Shown one piece after another: positions 40,940-51,003 of a stretch of DNA of 64,000 nt (positions within the stretch are counted from its first letter, which is position 1; every line of letters begins with the position of its first letter). Under the pieces are notes generated by a model. That model worked only from the letters and a program-made list of their open reading frames with translations, was not told the DNA's origin and did not search any database. The position numbers and the translations under genes are program-made. Where the stretch lies: assembly GCF_002504165.1 (NCBI RefSeq), contig NZ_CP021404.1, forward strand, positions 1,736,001-1,800,000. Direction: 5' to 3'. This stretch comes from Pacificitalea manganoxidans (lineage in GTDB: Bacteria; Pseudomonadota; Alphaproteobacteria; Rhodobacterales; Rhodobacteraceae).

Positions 40940-41944
40940 ATGCGGTTCGGTCCGGTCCCGGTCGGGGAGGCCGCCGGTGCGATCCTTGCTCATTCCATGC
41001 GGATCGGCGCGCGACGGCTCAAAAAGGGCGTGGTGTTGAACGCCGACGATATCGTCGCGCTGCAGGCGGCGGGCGAAGCGCGGATCACGGTGGCGCGGCT
41101 GGAACCCGGTGATATCGCCGAGGACGCCGCCGCCGCCGAACTTGCCCATGCCTTGGTCCCTGATCCCAAGGCCGCCGGGTTGCAGGTGGGCCGCGCGTTT
41201 ACCGGGCGCGTGAACCTGCATGCCACCCGGCCCGGTATCCTGCATGTCGATGCGTCGGCGGTGCATGCGCTTAACCGGGTCGATCCGGCGATCACGCTGG
41301 CCACGCTGGCGCCGTTGACACGGGTCAGCGCGCGGCTTCTGGCGGGCACGGTCAAGATCATCGCCTATGCCGTGCCGGGGACCGCGCTGGAGACCGCCTG
41401 CGCGGCGGTGGCGGGCCGCGATGCCCTGCGGGTTCTACCCGTCATCCGTCGCCGCGCCGGGCTGATACTGACCGAAGTGCCGGGGCAGAAGCCGTCGCTA
41501 TCGGTCAAGGGCCGCGCGGCGGTCGAGACACGTTTGCAGGCGCTGGGAATGGAACTGGCCGAGTGCCGCGCCGTCGCGCACGATACCGACGCGATCGCGG
41601 CGGCCTTGCCCGCAGTCGCGGGCGATATGGTGCTGATCCTTACCGGGTCCGCCACATCCGATCTGCGCGACACCGCGCCGGAGGCCGTGCGCGCCGCAGG
41701 CGGGCAGGTCGCGCGGTTCGGGATGCCCGTGGATCCCGGCAATCTGCTGTTCACCGCGCATCTCGGCGAGCGGCCTGTGATCGGCCTGCCCGGCTGTGCC
41801 CGCTCGCCCGCGCTCAATGGCGCGGATTGGGTTTTGGAGCGGATCGCCTGCGGTCTGGAGGTGGGCGACGACGACATTGCCATGCTGGGAGTGGGCGGGC
41901 TGCTGAAAGAGATCCCTATCCGTCCGCAGCCCCGCGAAGGTTAG
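40940..41944 (+). CDS. MoeA/CinA-type molybdopterin-binding protein
   Basis: The 334-residue protein begins MRFGPVPVGEAAGAILAHSM and ends with a molybdopterin-binding domain (VAGDMVLILTGSATSDLRDT, VIGLPGCARSPALNGADWVL). Similar proteins in the family often carry an extra C-terminal nucleotidyltransferase (MobA/MocA-like) domain, which is missing here. It starts one base after the XdhC-like stop, so the two probably act together in cofactor insertion. Confidence 0.85.
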   Translation: MRFGPVPVGEAAGAILAHSMRIGARRLKKGVVLNADDIVALQAAGEARITVARLEPGDIAEDAAAAELAHALVPDPKAAGLQVGRAFTGRVNLHATRPGILHVDASAVHALNRVDPAITLATLAPLTRVSARLLAGTVKIIAYAVPGTALETACAAVAGRDALRVLPVIRRRAGLILTEVPGQKPSLSVKGRAAVETRLQALGMELAECRAVAHDTDAIAAALPAVAGDMVLILTGSATSDLRDTAPEAVRAAGGQVARFGMPVDPGNLLFTAHLGERPVIGLPGCARSPALNGADWVLERIACGLEVGDDDIAMLGVGGLLKEIPIRPQPREG

Positions 41945-41991
41945 GCCCGTCAGGCGGCGCGCCGCGCGTCAGCAACGCCGCCTTTCGACTT

Positions 41992-43386
41992 CTAGCTTTT
42001 CGCGGTGCGGCGGCGCGCCGGGGCGGGGCGGACCTTCTTCTCGACCTCGGACATGATGATCTCGGCCACGTTCTTGCGGGAGCTTTTCTCGATGCCTTCG
42101 AGGCCGGGGGAACTGTTGACCTCCAGCACCTTCGGGCCGTCACTGGCGCGCAGCAAATCGACACCGGCCATATTCAGGCGGAATGCCTTGGCGGCCCGGA
42201 TCGCGGTTTCACGCTCGTCCTTGGTGATGCGCACGGTTTCGGCGGTGCCGCCCTGATGCAGGTTGGAGCGGAAGTCCCCGGGTGCGGCGGTGCGGCGCAT
42301 AGCAGCCACCACCTTGGACCCCACGACAAAGCAGCGAATGTCTTCGCCTGCCGCTTCCTTGACGAAATCCTGCACGAGGAAGTTCGCGCGCAGGCCGCGG
42401 AACGCGGAAATCACCGACTCCGCCGCCTTCTTGGTCTCGGCAAGGACCACGCCTTTGCCTTGGGTCGATTCCAGCAATTTGACGATCAGCGGTGCGGTGC
42501 CGACCAGTCCGATCAGGTTGCCGGTATCCTTGGGCGAGTTGGCGAAGGCCGTCGTGGGCATGCCGATGCGATGCCGCGCGAGGATCTGATGCGCATGCAG
42601 CTTGTCGCGGCTGGCGGTGATGCCTTCGGAGCCGTTGACGCAATAGGTGCCGATGGTTTCGAACTGCCGGATGACCGCCGTGCCGTAGGGCGTGATCGAG
42701 GCGCCGATGCGCGGGATCACGGCGTCATAGCGGGGCAGGCGGCGGCCGTCGTAATGCACTTCAGGGGCCAGCGCATTCAGCGCCATGTAGCATCGTGTGG
42801 TGTCGATCACTTCGACAACATGGCCGCGCTTCTCACCTTCGGAAACCAGTCGCGTGGTGGAATAGTTGTTGGGCTCGCGCGACAGCACGGCGATGCGTAG
42901 CGCGCGCTGCGGCTGGGCTTCGCGCACACGGGCGGAATGATAGACCTGATAGTCCAGTTCCGGCTGGCAGAAGCTTTCCGATGGCGCGACGACGATATCC
43001 TCGGGCAGAGCCTGCCGCCCCAGCAGCATGCGATAGGCCATCGTATACCGGTCGGTCAGCGTGATCTCGATCGGCCAGCTGCGCCCCCCCACGGAAATGG
43101 TGGTCCCGATAACGTAGCGCAGTTCCGTCTCACCGTTGGAGGAGGTGACCTCCCTCCGGTCGATGATTTCGGCGGAGCAGGGGATGACCGGCTCATCGCG
43201 GCCCGGCACCGGATGCACGGCAAACCGCACGCGGGGTTTATGCTTGGGGCCGAACGGCTCGATGTCGAAGGCATGCAGCGCGGAGGTGCGCGCGCCGGTA
43301 TCGACCTTAGCCTTCAGCGCGGGCAGGCCCAGATCGCTGAGGCTGACCCATTCTTCCCAGCCAAGGCGGAACGGTTGGTCACTCAT
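41992..43386 (-). CDS. RimB-RimK fusion: retropepsin-like protease plus ATP-grasp glutamate ligase
   Basis: The 464-residue protein is a fusion. Residues about 1-150 form a retropepsin-like domain with the DTGA motif ([16 protein letters not shown]), the RimB/ATP-dependent zinc-protease type. Residues about 165-450 form an ATP-grasp domain of the RimK type: [36 protein letters not shown] and [17 protein letters not shown]. RimK adds glutamates to ribosomal protein S6; RimB in pseudomonads modifies the same reaction. Here both are one protein, and rpsF is 4 kb away. Confidence 0.88.
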   Translation of the reverse strand: MSDQPFRLGWEEWVSLSDLGLPALKAKVDTGARTSALHAFDIEPFGPKHKPRVRFAVHPVPGRDEPVIPCSAEIIDRREVTSSNGETELRYVIGTTISVGGRSWPIEITLTDRYTMAYRMLLGRQALPEDIVVAPSESFCQPELDYQVYHSARVREAQPQRALRIAVLSREPNNYSTTRLVSEGEKRGHVVEVIDTTRCYMALNALAPEVHYDGRRLPRYDAVIPRIGASITPYGTAVIRQFETIGTYCVNGSEGITASRDKLHAHQILARHRIGMPTTAFANSPKDTGNLIGLVGTAPLIVKLLESTQGKGVVLAETKKAAESVISAFRGLRANFLVQDFVKEAAGEDIRCFVVGSKVVAAMRRTAAPGDFRSNLHQGGTAETVRITKDERETAIRAAKAFRLNMAGVDLLRASDGPKVLEVNSSPGLEGIEKSSRKNVAEIIMSEVEKKVRPAPARRRTAKS

Positions 43387-43649
43387 GGTCTAGGGTCCTT
43401 TCATCGGGCGCGCGGGAGGGCGCGGCATGGGGGTCGCGGGGAAGGAGGATAGCAGCGGTCGGGTCAGCGGTCATTACAGCGGGCGAGGCGTGGCTCGGGT
43501 CACGGGGCCGGGCAGGGCGCAAAGCCGCCCCGCGGCGCGCCTCGCTGTGACAGCCTTGCCGCGCCATCGCAACCGTTTCATGTCGGCAGGCCCGGCGGAC
43601 GTGGCGCCGCTGCGACGACGGACAGACGACCGGATCGGACACGGCGCGC

Positions 43650-45377
43650 TCATGACGGCCCATCGTCAAGCGGCGGATGATCGGGGAAGGCCGGGCGCGC
43701 CTGCGTGCCGATTTCATGGGCATGGGCCAACAGCCGCTCGCGGTAGACACATTCGAAATCCCACCCGGTGGAGGGATTGAGGCTTGGCAATTCGAACCGC
43801 ACCACGGTGCCGAAGGCGTCCTGCGACACGACACGCACAGCCGCGGACTCCTTTGGGCCGATATGCTCGTCGTCATCCTCCTGCACCGTGGAAATGAAGA
43901 AATTGCGCATGGCCGACACATCGGCCTCGTGATGAAGCACAAGGTCGATGACGCGGATCATGTCCCGTTCTTCGATCGACCAGTTTTGAAACGGCTCGGA
44001 GACGAAATCCGACACCGGCACCACCAGCCTGTTGCCGGTCCAGATGCGCAACTGCACAAAGGTGAAGTGAATGTATTCGACGGTCACGAACTCGCCGCGA
44101 AAGATCAACTGATCGCCGATCCGGGCGGAGCGGTTCATCGCGATTTGCAGCGAGGCCATGATATTGCCCAGCACCTGCCGCGCGGCAAAGCCCAGAACCA
44201 GCGTCAGCGCCCCGGCGGAGGCCAGCAGAGACAGGCCCAGCGTGCGGAACAGATTGGCCTGTGCCAGCACCAGACCGGTGGCGAGCAGCACCGCCACCAC
44301 AAGAAATATCCGCCGCACCGCTGTAACCGTGGTGGCCATGTTGCGGGTCGCGGCATTGGCGGGGTCGGACAGCGCCTCGGGGCCGGAGGGCACCAGCCGG
44401 TCAAGGATGCGGTCCAGCACGGACACCACGAACATCACCAGCGCCACGGCATAGCCGATGAAAATGCCGGGCTCCAGCAGCGCATCGATCGATCCCGACA
44501 CCACCAGCACATTGCGTGTGCCAAAGCCCACGATGGTCACGCCCACCACCAGCGATGCGGGCCAGCATAGCGCGTTCAGCGCCAGCCTCCGCCAGCGCTT
44601 GCGGGCGACCCGTGCGCGCCAGCGGACCAGATCATGGGTCCATTTCGAGGCCAGAAATCCGACCACCAACAGGATCGGCAGAAACACGACCTCCCAGACA
44701 TGCAGCCCCCAGAAGGCTTCGGTCAGCAGCGGGTCGGGGAGCCAGCGTTCGAACCGGGTAGGGCCATACATGTCATACAGAAGGCCGACATTCTGAACCG
44801 TCTGCTGAGAAAACAGCCAGACGGGATCCGCGCCCTCCGCCTTTAGCCGGTTCAGCCGCAGCGGCGCGTCGATGCCGTTCATGTCGAGCAGATCGAGCAA
44901 CACCGACCGGCGGGCCATCCCGGCCACGGCAGAGTTGGTCGAGGCCATCTCGTCCATGCCATCGGGCCGGTCGATCAGGTCGTTCCACGGGATGACGACC
45001 TTCCGGTCGAGCACGGTATATAGCTGCTGGGCGATCTCTGGCCCGCGTGCGGCTTGATCTTCCTCCGCCAGTCCCGACAGATCGAGCATCTGCGCCGCCA
45101 CGTCCCATTCGCCGCGCCGCCCGTGGTGCTGAAACGCCTCCATCGACGAGCGGGGCGTGGCCCGGTCGAGCCAAGGCGACGGCGCGGGGAGACCGGCGTT
45201 GAGTGACGGCACTTCGAAAAAAGCCTCCTGCGCGGAGGCCGGGGACAATGCAGTGGCAAGAATGAAGAGAAGCGCGGTCAGAAGCGCACGCGCCGCCCCG
45301 AAAGCCGCCCGCGCGCGCAGCATTAGCGCCGCAGGTGCGGCAGGTCGGGAGGAGGAACGGCGCGACATGTCACGCAT
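43650..45377 (-). CDS. MscS-family mechanosensitive channel with periplasmic N-terminal domain
   Basis: The 575-residue protein starts MRDMSRRSS and has a signal peptide ([20 protein letters not shown]), a periplasmic domain, about four to five membrane helices and the MscS pore helix and beta domain ([39 protein letters not shown]). It opens under hypo-osmotic tension. ATG 45377 was chosen because a G-run precedes it; ATG 45368 is the alternative. The upstream open frame overlaps the tgt region and is rejected. It is divergent from tgt. Confidence 0.88.
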   Translation of the reverse strand: MRDMSRRSSSRPAAPAALMLRARAAFGAARALLTALLFILATALSPASAQEAFFEVPSLNAGLPAPSPWLDRATPRSSMEAFQHHGRRGEWDVAAQMLDLSGLAEEDQAARGPEIAQQLYTVLDRKVVIPWNDLIDRPDGMDEMASTNSAVAGMARRSVLLDLLDMNGIDAPLRLNRLKAEGADPVWLFSQQTVQNVGLLYDMYGPTRFERWLPDPLLTEAFWGLHVWEVVFLPILLVVGFLASKWTHDLVRWRARVARKRWRRLALNALCWPASLVVGVTIVGFGTRNVLVVSGSIDALLEPGIFIGYAVALVMFVVSVLDRILDRLVPSGPEALSDPANAATRNMATTVTAVRRIFLVVAVLLATGLVLAQANLFRTLGLSLLASAGALTLVLGFAARQVLGNIMASLQIAMNRSARIGDQLIFRGEFVTVEYIHFTFVQLRIWTGNRLVVPVSDFVSEPFQNWSIEERDMIRVIDLVLHHEADVSAMRNFFISTVQEDDDEHIGPKESAAVRVVSQDAFGTVVRFELPSLNPSTGWDFECVYRERLLAHAHEIGTQARPAFPDHPPLDDGPS

Positions 45378-45508
45378 CAAACCCCCGCAGCCGCCGGGTG
45401 GTTCCGATGCTTTCGCGGCAAAGGGGCGGCACGGGCCGCGATCCGAGCGGCATCGCCCGCACAGGAACCATTGCGCGCAGCATGTCTGCTGCGCTATCTG
45501 CCCGCCCC

Positions 45509-46639
45509 ATGAGCCAGAAATTTTCATATGCGGTGCACGCCACCGACGGCAGCGCCCGGTTGGGCACGATCTCCACTCCACGCGGCGATATCCGCACCCC
45601 GGCCTTCATGCCCGTTGGCACGGCGGCGACCGTCAAGGCGATGCGCCCCGAAAGCGTGCGGGAAACCGGCGCGGACATCCTGCTGGGCAATACCTACCAT
45701 TTGATGCTGCGCCCGACGGCAGAGCGGATCGACAGGCTTGGCGGGCTGCATCGTTTCATGAACTGGGATCGTCCGATCCTGACCGACTCGGGCGGGTTTC
45801 AGGTGATGAGCCTCGCGGACCTGCGCAAGCTGACCGAAGAGGGCGTGACCTTCCGCAGCCATGTCGACGGGTCGCGTCACCACCTGACGCCCGAACGGTC
45901 AATGGAAATTCAGAAGCTGCTCGGCTCCGATATCGTGATGTGCTTCGACGAATGTCCTGCGCTGCCCGCCGATGAGATGCGCGTGGCCGAAAGCATGCGC
46001 CTGTCGATGCGGTGGGCGCAGCGCTCCCGCGATGCGTTCGGCGACCGGCCTGGGCACGCGCTTTTCGGCATCCAGCAGGGCGGTGTGACCCAGCATCTGC
46101 GTGCCGAAAGCGCGGAGAAGCTGCGCGAGATCGGCTTTGACGGATACGCGGTGGGCGGGCTTGCCGTGGGCGAGGGGCAGGAGGCGATGTTCGGCGTGCT
46201 CGACTACGCCTGCGACATGCTGCCCGAGGACCGCCCGCGCTATCTAATGGGCGTGGGCAAGCCCGACGATATCGTCGGCGCGGTCAAGCGCGGCATCGAC
46301 ATGATGGATTGCGTGTTGCCGTCCCGATCAGGCCGGACGGGCCAAGCCTTTACCCGGCGCGGTGTGGTCAACATCAAGAACGCTCGCCATCAGGACGATC
46401 CCCGCCCGCTGGACGAAGACTGCACCTGTCCCGCCTGCCGCAGCTATTCGCGGGCCTATCTGCACCATGTTTTCCGCTCGCAGGAAATCATCTCCTCCAT
46501 GCTGCTGACATGGCACAACCTGCACTACTATCAGGAACTGATGGGGGACATGCGCGCCGCCATCGGCCAAGGGCGCTTTGCCGCGTTCGAGGCTCAGTTC
46601 CACGCGGACCGTGCCGACGGCGATATCGAACGGCTTTGA
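45509..46639 (+). CDS. tgt: tRNA-guanine transglycosylase
   Basis: Tgt exchanges G34 for preQ1 in GUN tRNAs. The 376-residue protein has the general acid/base Asp in [15 protein letters not shown], the nucleophile region [17 protein letters not shown], the substrate loop [15 protein letters not shown] and the zinc site [19 protein letters not shown] 45509 ([14 protein letters not shown]) is the family start, although the frame is open for 58 codons upstream. Confidence 0.97.
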   Translation: MSQKFSYAVHATDGSARLGTISTPRGDIRTPAFMPVGTAATVKAMRPESVRETGADILLGNTYHLMLRPTAERIDRLGGLHRFMNWDRPILTDSGGFQVMSLADLRKLTEEGVTFRSHVDGSRHHLTPERSMEIQKLLGSDIVMCFDECPALPADEMRVAESMRLSMRWAQRSRDAFGDRPGHALFGIQQGGVTQHLRAESAEKLREIGFDGYAVGGLAVGEGQEAMFGVLDYACDMLPEDRPRYLMGVGKPDDIVGAVKRGIDMMDCVLPSRSGRTGQAFTRRGVVNIKNARHQDDPRPLDEDCTCPACRSYSRAYLHHVFRSQEIISSMLLTWHNLHYYQELMGDMRAAIGQGRFAAFEAQFHADRADGDIERL

Positions 46640-46658
46640 CCCGCGCGGGTTGCCCGAC

Positions 46659-47291
46659 CTAGCGGTGGCTCAATTCGGTATCGAGCGCCTCGGCCACGGG
46701 GCGCAGATCGACCGCGCGGCCTGTCAGCAGCGTGATCCGGTCCCGGCCAAAGTCGATCCACAGCCGCGCCAGCGCCGGACGATGAGGGCAGGGGCCAATG
46801 CCCATGCGGCGGATCTGCGCGGTTTCGATCCGGGCCATGACCGCCCCGATCCGCCCGCGGCGTCCGCCGGGGGTATGATGCACGACAATCTGGCCTGCGG
46901 CCCGGTCGAGGCGCAGCGCGCGACGCGGCTCCCCGCCCAGATGGATCAGCCACAACGCCAGCAATGCGGCCCCCAGCGCCAGCGCGCTTGCCTCCATCGC
47001 CAGGCCGGGTGACGACAGCCGCAGCGCCAGCGCGCCGGTGGCGACCATGCCCAGAACGCAAGCGCGGCGCAGCACGCGGGGGGCAGGGTCGTGGCGCATC
47101 GGCGCGGTGTCGACGATTTCCATCGTCTGGGCCGCGTGCGAGATGCGAAAGCGTGGCAACGCCGTGACCATCGATGCCGCAAGTGACGTAAGCGCCGCCG
47201 GCGCGTCTGCGCCGCGCAGGACAGCCCCGCTGGCAGTAGGGCGCTGGGGCGTTTTGCGCGGGACGGTGATGATGGATACAGCTCGGCTCAT
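46659..47291 (-). CDS. Small membrane protein, unknown
   Basis: The 210-residue protein starts MSRAVSIITVPRKTPQRPT and has two hydrophobic segments near residues 76-95 and 99-112, followed by a soluble C-terminus that resembles a PH-like fold (RRALRLDRAAGQIVVHH, LWIDFGRDRITLLTG). No named family is recognised. It is monocistronic, convergent with tgt. A start further upstream (47312) is possible. Confidence 0.65.
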   Translation of the reverse strand: MSRAVSIITVPRKTPQRPTASGAVLRGADAPAALTSLAASMVTALPRFRISHAAQTMEIVDTAPMRHDPAPRVLRRACVLGMVATGALALRLSSPGLAMEASALALGAALLALWLIHLGGEPRRALRLDRAAGQIVVHHTPGGRRGRIGAVMARIETAQIRRMGIGPCPHRPALARLWIDFGRDRITLLTGRAVDLRPVAEALDTELSHR

Positions 47292-47519
47292 GGGCCGGGT
47301 ATCGCCCCGCAATCGGGCGGATTACAGGCGGGGCGGTGACATCTTCGGGCCGGTCTTCGGGCAGCATGTGCCGTGCCCTGTGGCCGAGGGTTGCAATCGC
47401 CCCCTGCCCCTGTATAAGGCCGCATCTCCGCAGAGGTATGACCAGCGGCGCCCCTCGTGGACGGGACGCGGAGATATCGAACCCGTTCTTTGAAGCCCGC
47501 TTTGACAAAGGAATAGCAC

Positions 47520-47870
47520 ATGCCGCTCTACGAGCATGTCTTTATCGCGCGTCAGGATCTGTCCAACTCGCAGGCTGAAAGCCTCGTCGAGCATTTCGGC
47601 ACCGTCCTGTCCGACAATGGTGGCTCTCTCGTCGACAGTGAATACTGGGGCGTGAAGACCATGGCCTACAAGATCAACAAGAACCGCAAGGGGCATTACG
47701 CCTTCCTGCGCACCGACGCCCCGGCGACCGCGGTGCAGGAAATGGAGCGTCTGATGCGCCTGCATGACGACGTCATGCGCGTTCTGACCATCAAGGTCGA
47801 CGAGCATAAAGAAGGCCCGTCGGTTCAGATGCAGAAACGTGACGAGCGCGAACCTCGCCGTCGCAACTGA
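47520..47870 (+). CDS. rpsF: 30S ribosomal protein S6
   Basis: The 116-residue S6 begins MPLYEHVFIARQDLSNSQAE and contains GVKTMAYKINKNRKGHYAFL. It pairs with S18 in the platform of the 30S subunit. The AAAGGA site lies before the ATG. The C-terminus ends DEREPRRRN; in E. coli the S6 C-terminus ends in glutamates to which RimK adds more, while here the terminal residue is Asn after a basic run. A RimK-type gene lies 4 kb away. Confidence 0.98.
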   Translation: MPLYEHVFIARQDLSNSQAESLVEHFGTVLSDNGGSLVDSEYWGVKTMAYKINKNRKGHYAFLRTDAPATAVQEMERLMRLHDDVMRVLTIKVDEHKEGPSVQMQKRDEREPRRRN

Positions 47871-47890
47871 TCTTGAAAGGACTGTAAACC

Positions 47891-48118
47891 ATGGCCGCAA
47901 AACCGTTTTTCCGTCGCCGTAAGGTGTGCCCCTTCTCGGGCGACAACGCACCTGCGATCGACTACAAGGACACGCGTCTCCTGCAGCGCTACATTTCCGA
48001 GCGTGGCAAGATCGTGCCCTCCCGCATCACCGCCGTTTCTTCCAAAAAGCAGCGTGAGCTGGCCCGTGCGATCAAGCGCGCCCGCTTCCTCGCCCTGCTG
48101 CCCTATGCCGTGAAGTAA
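47891..48118 (+). CDS. rpsR: 30S ribosomal protein S18
   Basis: The 75-residue S18 begins [20 protein letters not shown] and contains [20 protein letters not shown] and [14 protein letters not shown]-like [20 protein letters not shown]. It binds S6 in the platform. AAGGA lies before the ATG, and the gene is 20 bases after rpsF. Confidence 0.98.
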   Translation: MAAKPFFRRRKVCPFSGDNAPAIDYKDTRLLQRYISERGKIVPSRITAVSSKKQRELARAIKRARFLALLPYAVK

Positions 48119-48130
48119 GGAGACCGACCA

Positions 48131-48754
48131 ATGGACGTCATCCTGCTCGAACGCGTGGCCAAGCTGGGCCAGATGGGCGAAGTCGTTTCCGTGAAGGAAG
48201 GCTACGCCCGGAATTTCCTGCTGCCGCAAGGCAAGGCACTCCGCGCGAACGACAATAACATCGCCCGCTTCGAAGCCGAGAAAGCTCAGCTTGAAGCGCG
48301 CAACCTCGAAACCAAGAAAGAGGCCGACAGCCTCGGCGAGAAGCTGGCAGGCCAGCAGTTCGTCGTGATCCGGTCCGCCTCCGACTCGGGCGCGCTTTAC
48401 GGCTCCGTCACCACCCGTGACGTCGCCGATGCCGCAACCGAGGAAGGCTTCTCGGTGGACCGCAAGCAGATCGTGCTCTACGCGCCGATCAAGGAACTGG
48501 GTGTGCACCCGGTTCAGGTCAAGCTGCACCCCGAGGTCGAGGTCGAGATCGAAATCAACGTCGCCCGTTCCGCCGAAGAGGCAGAACTGCAAGCGTCCGG
48601 CAAATCGATCCAGGAACTGGCCGCCGAAGAAGAGGCACAGGCCGAGTTCGAGATCTCCGAACTGTTCGACGATATCGGTGCTGCCGGTGCCGACGATTAC
48701 GGCGACGACGACCAGCCGCGTGAGGCTGCGTCCGAGGACGACGATCAGAACTGA
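48131..48754 (+). CDS. rplI: 50S ribosomal protein L9
   Basis: The 207-residue L9 begins [20 protein letters not shown] and has the N-terminal domain with [20 protein letters not shown], the long linking helix, and a C-terminal domain, then an acidic alphaproteobacterial tail ([16 protein letters not shown]) of about 40 extra residues. It binds 23S rRNA and helps keep the reading frame. AAGGAGA precedes the ATG, and a terminator follows. Confidence 0.97.
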   Translation: MDVILLERVAKLGQMGEVVSVKEGYARNFLLPQGKALRANDNNIARFEAEKAQLEARNLETKKEADSLGEKLAGQQFVVIRSASDSGALYGSVTTRDVADAATEEGFSVDRKQIVLYAPIKELGVHPVQVKLHPEVEVEIEINVARSAEEAELQASGKSIQELAAEEEAQAEFEISELFDDIGAAGADDYGDDDQPREAASEDDDQN

Positions 48755-48779
48755 TCGCGCTCCCGCGTTGCACGACCTT

Positions 48780-48811
48780 AAAGCCGCTCCTGAAAAGGGG
48801 CGGCTTTTCTT
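48780..48811 (+). terminator. Rho-independent terminator after rplI
   Basis: AAGCCGCTCC (48781-48790) pairs with GGGGCGGCTT (48797-48806) with a short A-rich loop, followed by TTCTTTT. Confidence 0.85.
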
Positions 48812-48825
48812 TTAGTCCCGGTGCG

Positions 48826-49539
48826 TTATAGCGCGAAGATCATGTCGCGGCTGCGGTTGTGGATGCGATCCACGGCGGCCCCGTCCCAATGGAAGTCGTA
48901 ATGATCGCCCTGCACCGGCACCGGGATCGCATCGGGCCAGAAGATCCCGACACAGACCCCGCCCGGCGCGCGCACGGACCGATAGAGAACCCCGTCAGAG
49001 CCCGCGCTGCGCAGCGCCCGGCCCATCTCCTGCGAGGGGCGGTATTCGTCTGGCTGGTGCATCGCCTCGATCCCGGTCAGGTCGTGCAGATCGCGAGACA
49101 CATGGCCGACCAGCATCCGGAACTGTGCGGTCCAGCCCGGCGGTTGCGCAGTGGCGCGCATGAACCGGGCGTGATGGTGGGCAACCTCTCGCAGCGCGGT
49201 TTCGGCGCTGTCCCCGGCGCTGTAGACGCCATAACTGCCATCTGTGAACCGTCCCGGCCTGTCGGGCGAGACATGCACGAAGGGCGCCATCAGCAGGCTC
49301 GCGCCCGGTCCGCCGACGCGGCGCGCAGGCGGGATCAGGTCCAGCCGTCCCAGACTGTCACGCAGGCGCGGGTTGGTTTTCGATTCAGCCGAGGCCAGCG
49401 CCTCCCAGTCTTCGGGATCGGCGATGTCCTCGAACAGGTCGATGGGCGGGTGTATGGACCGGATGATGCGGTAGCTGCGGGGCCACTCGACGGCGCGCAG
49501 GGGCACATCGGCGGCGCGGGGCAGGGCTGCGCTGCTCAC
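48826..49539 (-). CDS. RES-domain toxin
   Basis: The 237-residue protein is a RES-type toxin: RSYRIIRSIHPPIDLFEDIA near the N-terminus holds the conserved Arg, and GSYGVYSAGDSAETALREVAHHHARF has the Tyr and Glu residues. RES toxins act on NAD (phosphorolysis or ADP-ribosylation). GTG 49539 overlaps the antitoxin stop (GTGA); the longer open frame upstream runs antisense-like through the antitoxin gene and is rejected. The toxin follows its antitoxin, the standard order. Confidence 0.85.
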   Translation of the reverse strand: MSSAALPRAADVPLRAVEWPRSYRIIRSIHPPIDLFEDIADPEDWEALASAESKTNPRLRDSLGRLDLIPPARRVGGPGASLLMAPFVHVSPDRPGRFTDGSYGVYSAGDSAETALREVAHHHARFMRATAQPPGWTAQFRMLVGHVSRDLHDLTGIEAMHQPDEYRPSQEMGRALRSAGSDGVLYRSVRAPGGVCVGIFWPDAIPVPVQGDHYDFHWDGAAVDRIHNRSRDMIFAL

Positions 49540-49946
49540 CAGCCGCCGCGCTCCGCATCCAGATAGCTGCGCACGCGGGCCAGATGAAACAGGGTGCCGC
49601 CGCGCATGACCGCCAGCGCGGACTGGCCCGCAAATGCGGTGTTGGGCTGGCGTATCCAGCCATAGCCCCGCTCGGCCTCGCTGAACATGTAGCGCAGCGC
49701 CTTGTGAATCCCCATCAGCAGCGACATGCGCGTGCCAAGGTCGCGGGTAATGCGCCCCACCTCGCCCGCTTTCCAACGGGCCCAAGTGCGGGCCGTCATC
49801 CCGCCCAGCAGATCGCGTGCCTCCGCATCCGTCAACTGCCAACGATCAAAGAGGCGCAGGGTCGCGCGGGCCAGCGCTTCGGCTTCCGCATCGGTCAGCA
49901 GATCGGCATCGGGTGCGGCAGGCGTGGGGTGGAGTTGCGTAAGCAT
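49536..49946 (-). CDS. Xre/MbcA/ParS-type antitoxin
   Basis: The 136-residue protein has an N-terminal HTH region (LTDAEARDLLGGMTARTWAR) and the C-terminal DUF2384/toxin-binding domain (LLMGIHKALRYMFSEAERGY, AVMRGGTLFHLARVRSYLD). It should cover the RES toxin active site and repress the operon. ATG 49946 lies in a small gap after which nothing is coded to 50038. The RES-Xre pair is the best supported toxin-antitoxin system in the window. Confidence 0.85.
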   Translation of the reverse strand: MLTQLHPTPAAPDADLLTDAEAEALARATLRLFDRWQLTDAEARDLLGGMTARTWARWKAGEVGRITRDLGTRMSLLMGIHKALRYMFSEAERGYGWIRQPNTAFAGQSALAVMRGGTLFHLARVRSYLDAERGGW

Positions 49947-50038
49947 GGCGGCCTCCTGAAACTGGCGTCATGCTCAATATAGGCGATCTATGCCGTTTGG
50001 CAAGTTTCAGGTCGTGATATGCAAAGTGGCGGGCCAAT

Positions 50039-50791
50039 TTAAGGACGCAACCCGAATTCCGCCGTCACCCGCGCTTCGGCGCGCCGCAGCGCCAGTTCCA
50101 TCCGCGGCGCGTTTTCATCGAACCGGGTGCTGGGCACCGGAACCGAAATTGCATGATAGCTGCCGCTGAGGTCGCGAAAGGCAAAGCCAATGGCCGAGAT
50201 GCCGGGCGTGTGTTCTTCCCGGTCATAAGCCAACCCGGTGCTGCGGATCTCGTCCAGCCGGTCTTGGATCTGCGCTATATCTTTGCCGGCCTGCTCCTGT
50301 AGGATCACCTCCTGCGCTTCGTCGCCGGGCATGATTGCGAGGCATGCCAGTCCGTTTGCGGTTGTTGTGAGGGGGAAGACGTCTCCGACGGAGGAGACGG
50401 TTCGGAGGCGGTGGAGGCCTGGGACTTGGTCGAGGAAGATCATGCCGCCGTTGCGCAGGACGGCGAGGTCGGTTGTTTCTCCGGTGTCGCGGGTGACGTC
50501 GTTGAGGATGGCGCGGCAGCGTTCGGCGATGTTGAAGTTCGCGGCCTCTGCGAAGGCGCCGAGTTCGGGGCCGAGGCGGATGCCGCCGCCCCTGGGGTCT
50601 TGGATGATGAAGCGCTCTGCGGCGAGGGCGCCGGTGATTCTTTGTACCGTGGAGCGGGGCAGGTCGGCGCGGGTTGCGATCTGTCCGAGGCTGAGGCCGC
50701 TGCGTTCGTCTTTCAGGACGCGCAGGATCGCGGCGGCGCGGGCGATCACCTGGATGCCGGAGCGTTCCTTTTTATCATCTTTTACAGGCAT
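50039..50791 (-). CDS. IclR-family transcription regulator
   Basis: The 250-residue protein starts MPVKDDKKERSGIQVIARAA and has an N-terminal winged HTH (LSLGQIATRADLPRSTVQRI) and a C-terminal IclR effector domain with GLACLAIMPGDEAQE and ISAIGFAFRDLSGSYHAISV. IclR proteins control catabolic operons by binding a pathway intermediate. It is divergent from the cyclase operon. ATG 50791 was chosen over longer frames because the family N-terminus starts here. Confidence 0.93.
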   Translation of the reverse strand: MPVKDDKKERSGIQVIARAAAILRVLKDERSGLSLGQIATRADLPRSTVQRITGALAAERFIIQDPRGGGIRLGPELGAFAEAANFNIAERCRAILNDVTRDTGETTDLAVLRNGGMIFLDQVPGLHRLRTVSSVGDVFPLTTTANGLACLAIMPGDEAQEVILQEQAGKDIAQIQDRLDEIRSTGLAYDREEHTPGISAIGFAFRDLSGSYHAISVPVPSTRFDENAPRMELALRRAEARVTAEFGLRP

Positions 50792-50890
50792 TTGAGGTGG
50801 GTCTCTCCGCGGGGCCGCATGGGGGCCGGTCAGGGGGTCTATGGCATGTATCGCGATGCGATGCAACTCTTGCGCTGGTGGTATGGGGCA

Positions 50891-50919
50891 TTGATCGCGA
50901 TGTGGGTATGCTGTATCAC
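50891..50919 (+). promoter_or_regulatory. Candidate promoter of the catabolic operon
   Basis: TTGATC (50891-50896) and TATCAC (50914-50919) are 17 bases apart in the divergent region between the IclR gene and the cyclase gene. Both boxes match consensus in 4 of 6 positions. Confidence 0.4.
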
Positions 50920-50965
50920 TATTCGGAACAGAGGGAGGAGCTCTCTGAACATTTTCACAACGCGA

Positions 50966-50984
50966 CACCGGCGTGCTGCCGGTG
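50966..50984 (+). promoter_or_regulatory. Inverted repeat in the 5' region of the cyclase gene
   Basis: CACCGGC and GCCGGTG (7-bp arms, 5-base centre) lie 20 bases before the cyclase ATG, downstream of the candidate promoter. It may be an IclR operator or a leader hairpin. Confidence 0.35.
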
Positions 50985-51003
50985 CACAGGGAAGGTGCAT
51001 CCG

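Noticed and set aside
49540-49842. Longer RES protein beginning at 49842
   Set aside because: The extra 101 codons overlap the antitoxin gene out of frame and have no family pattern; GTG 49539 couples to the antitoxin stop.
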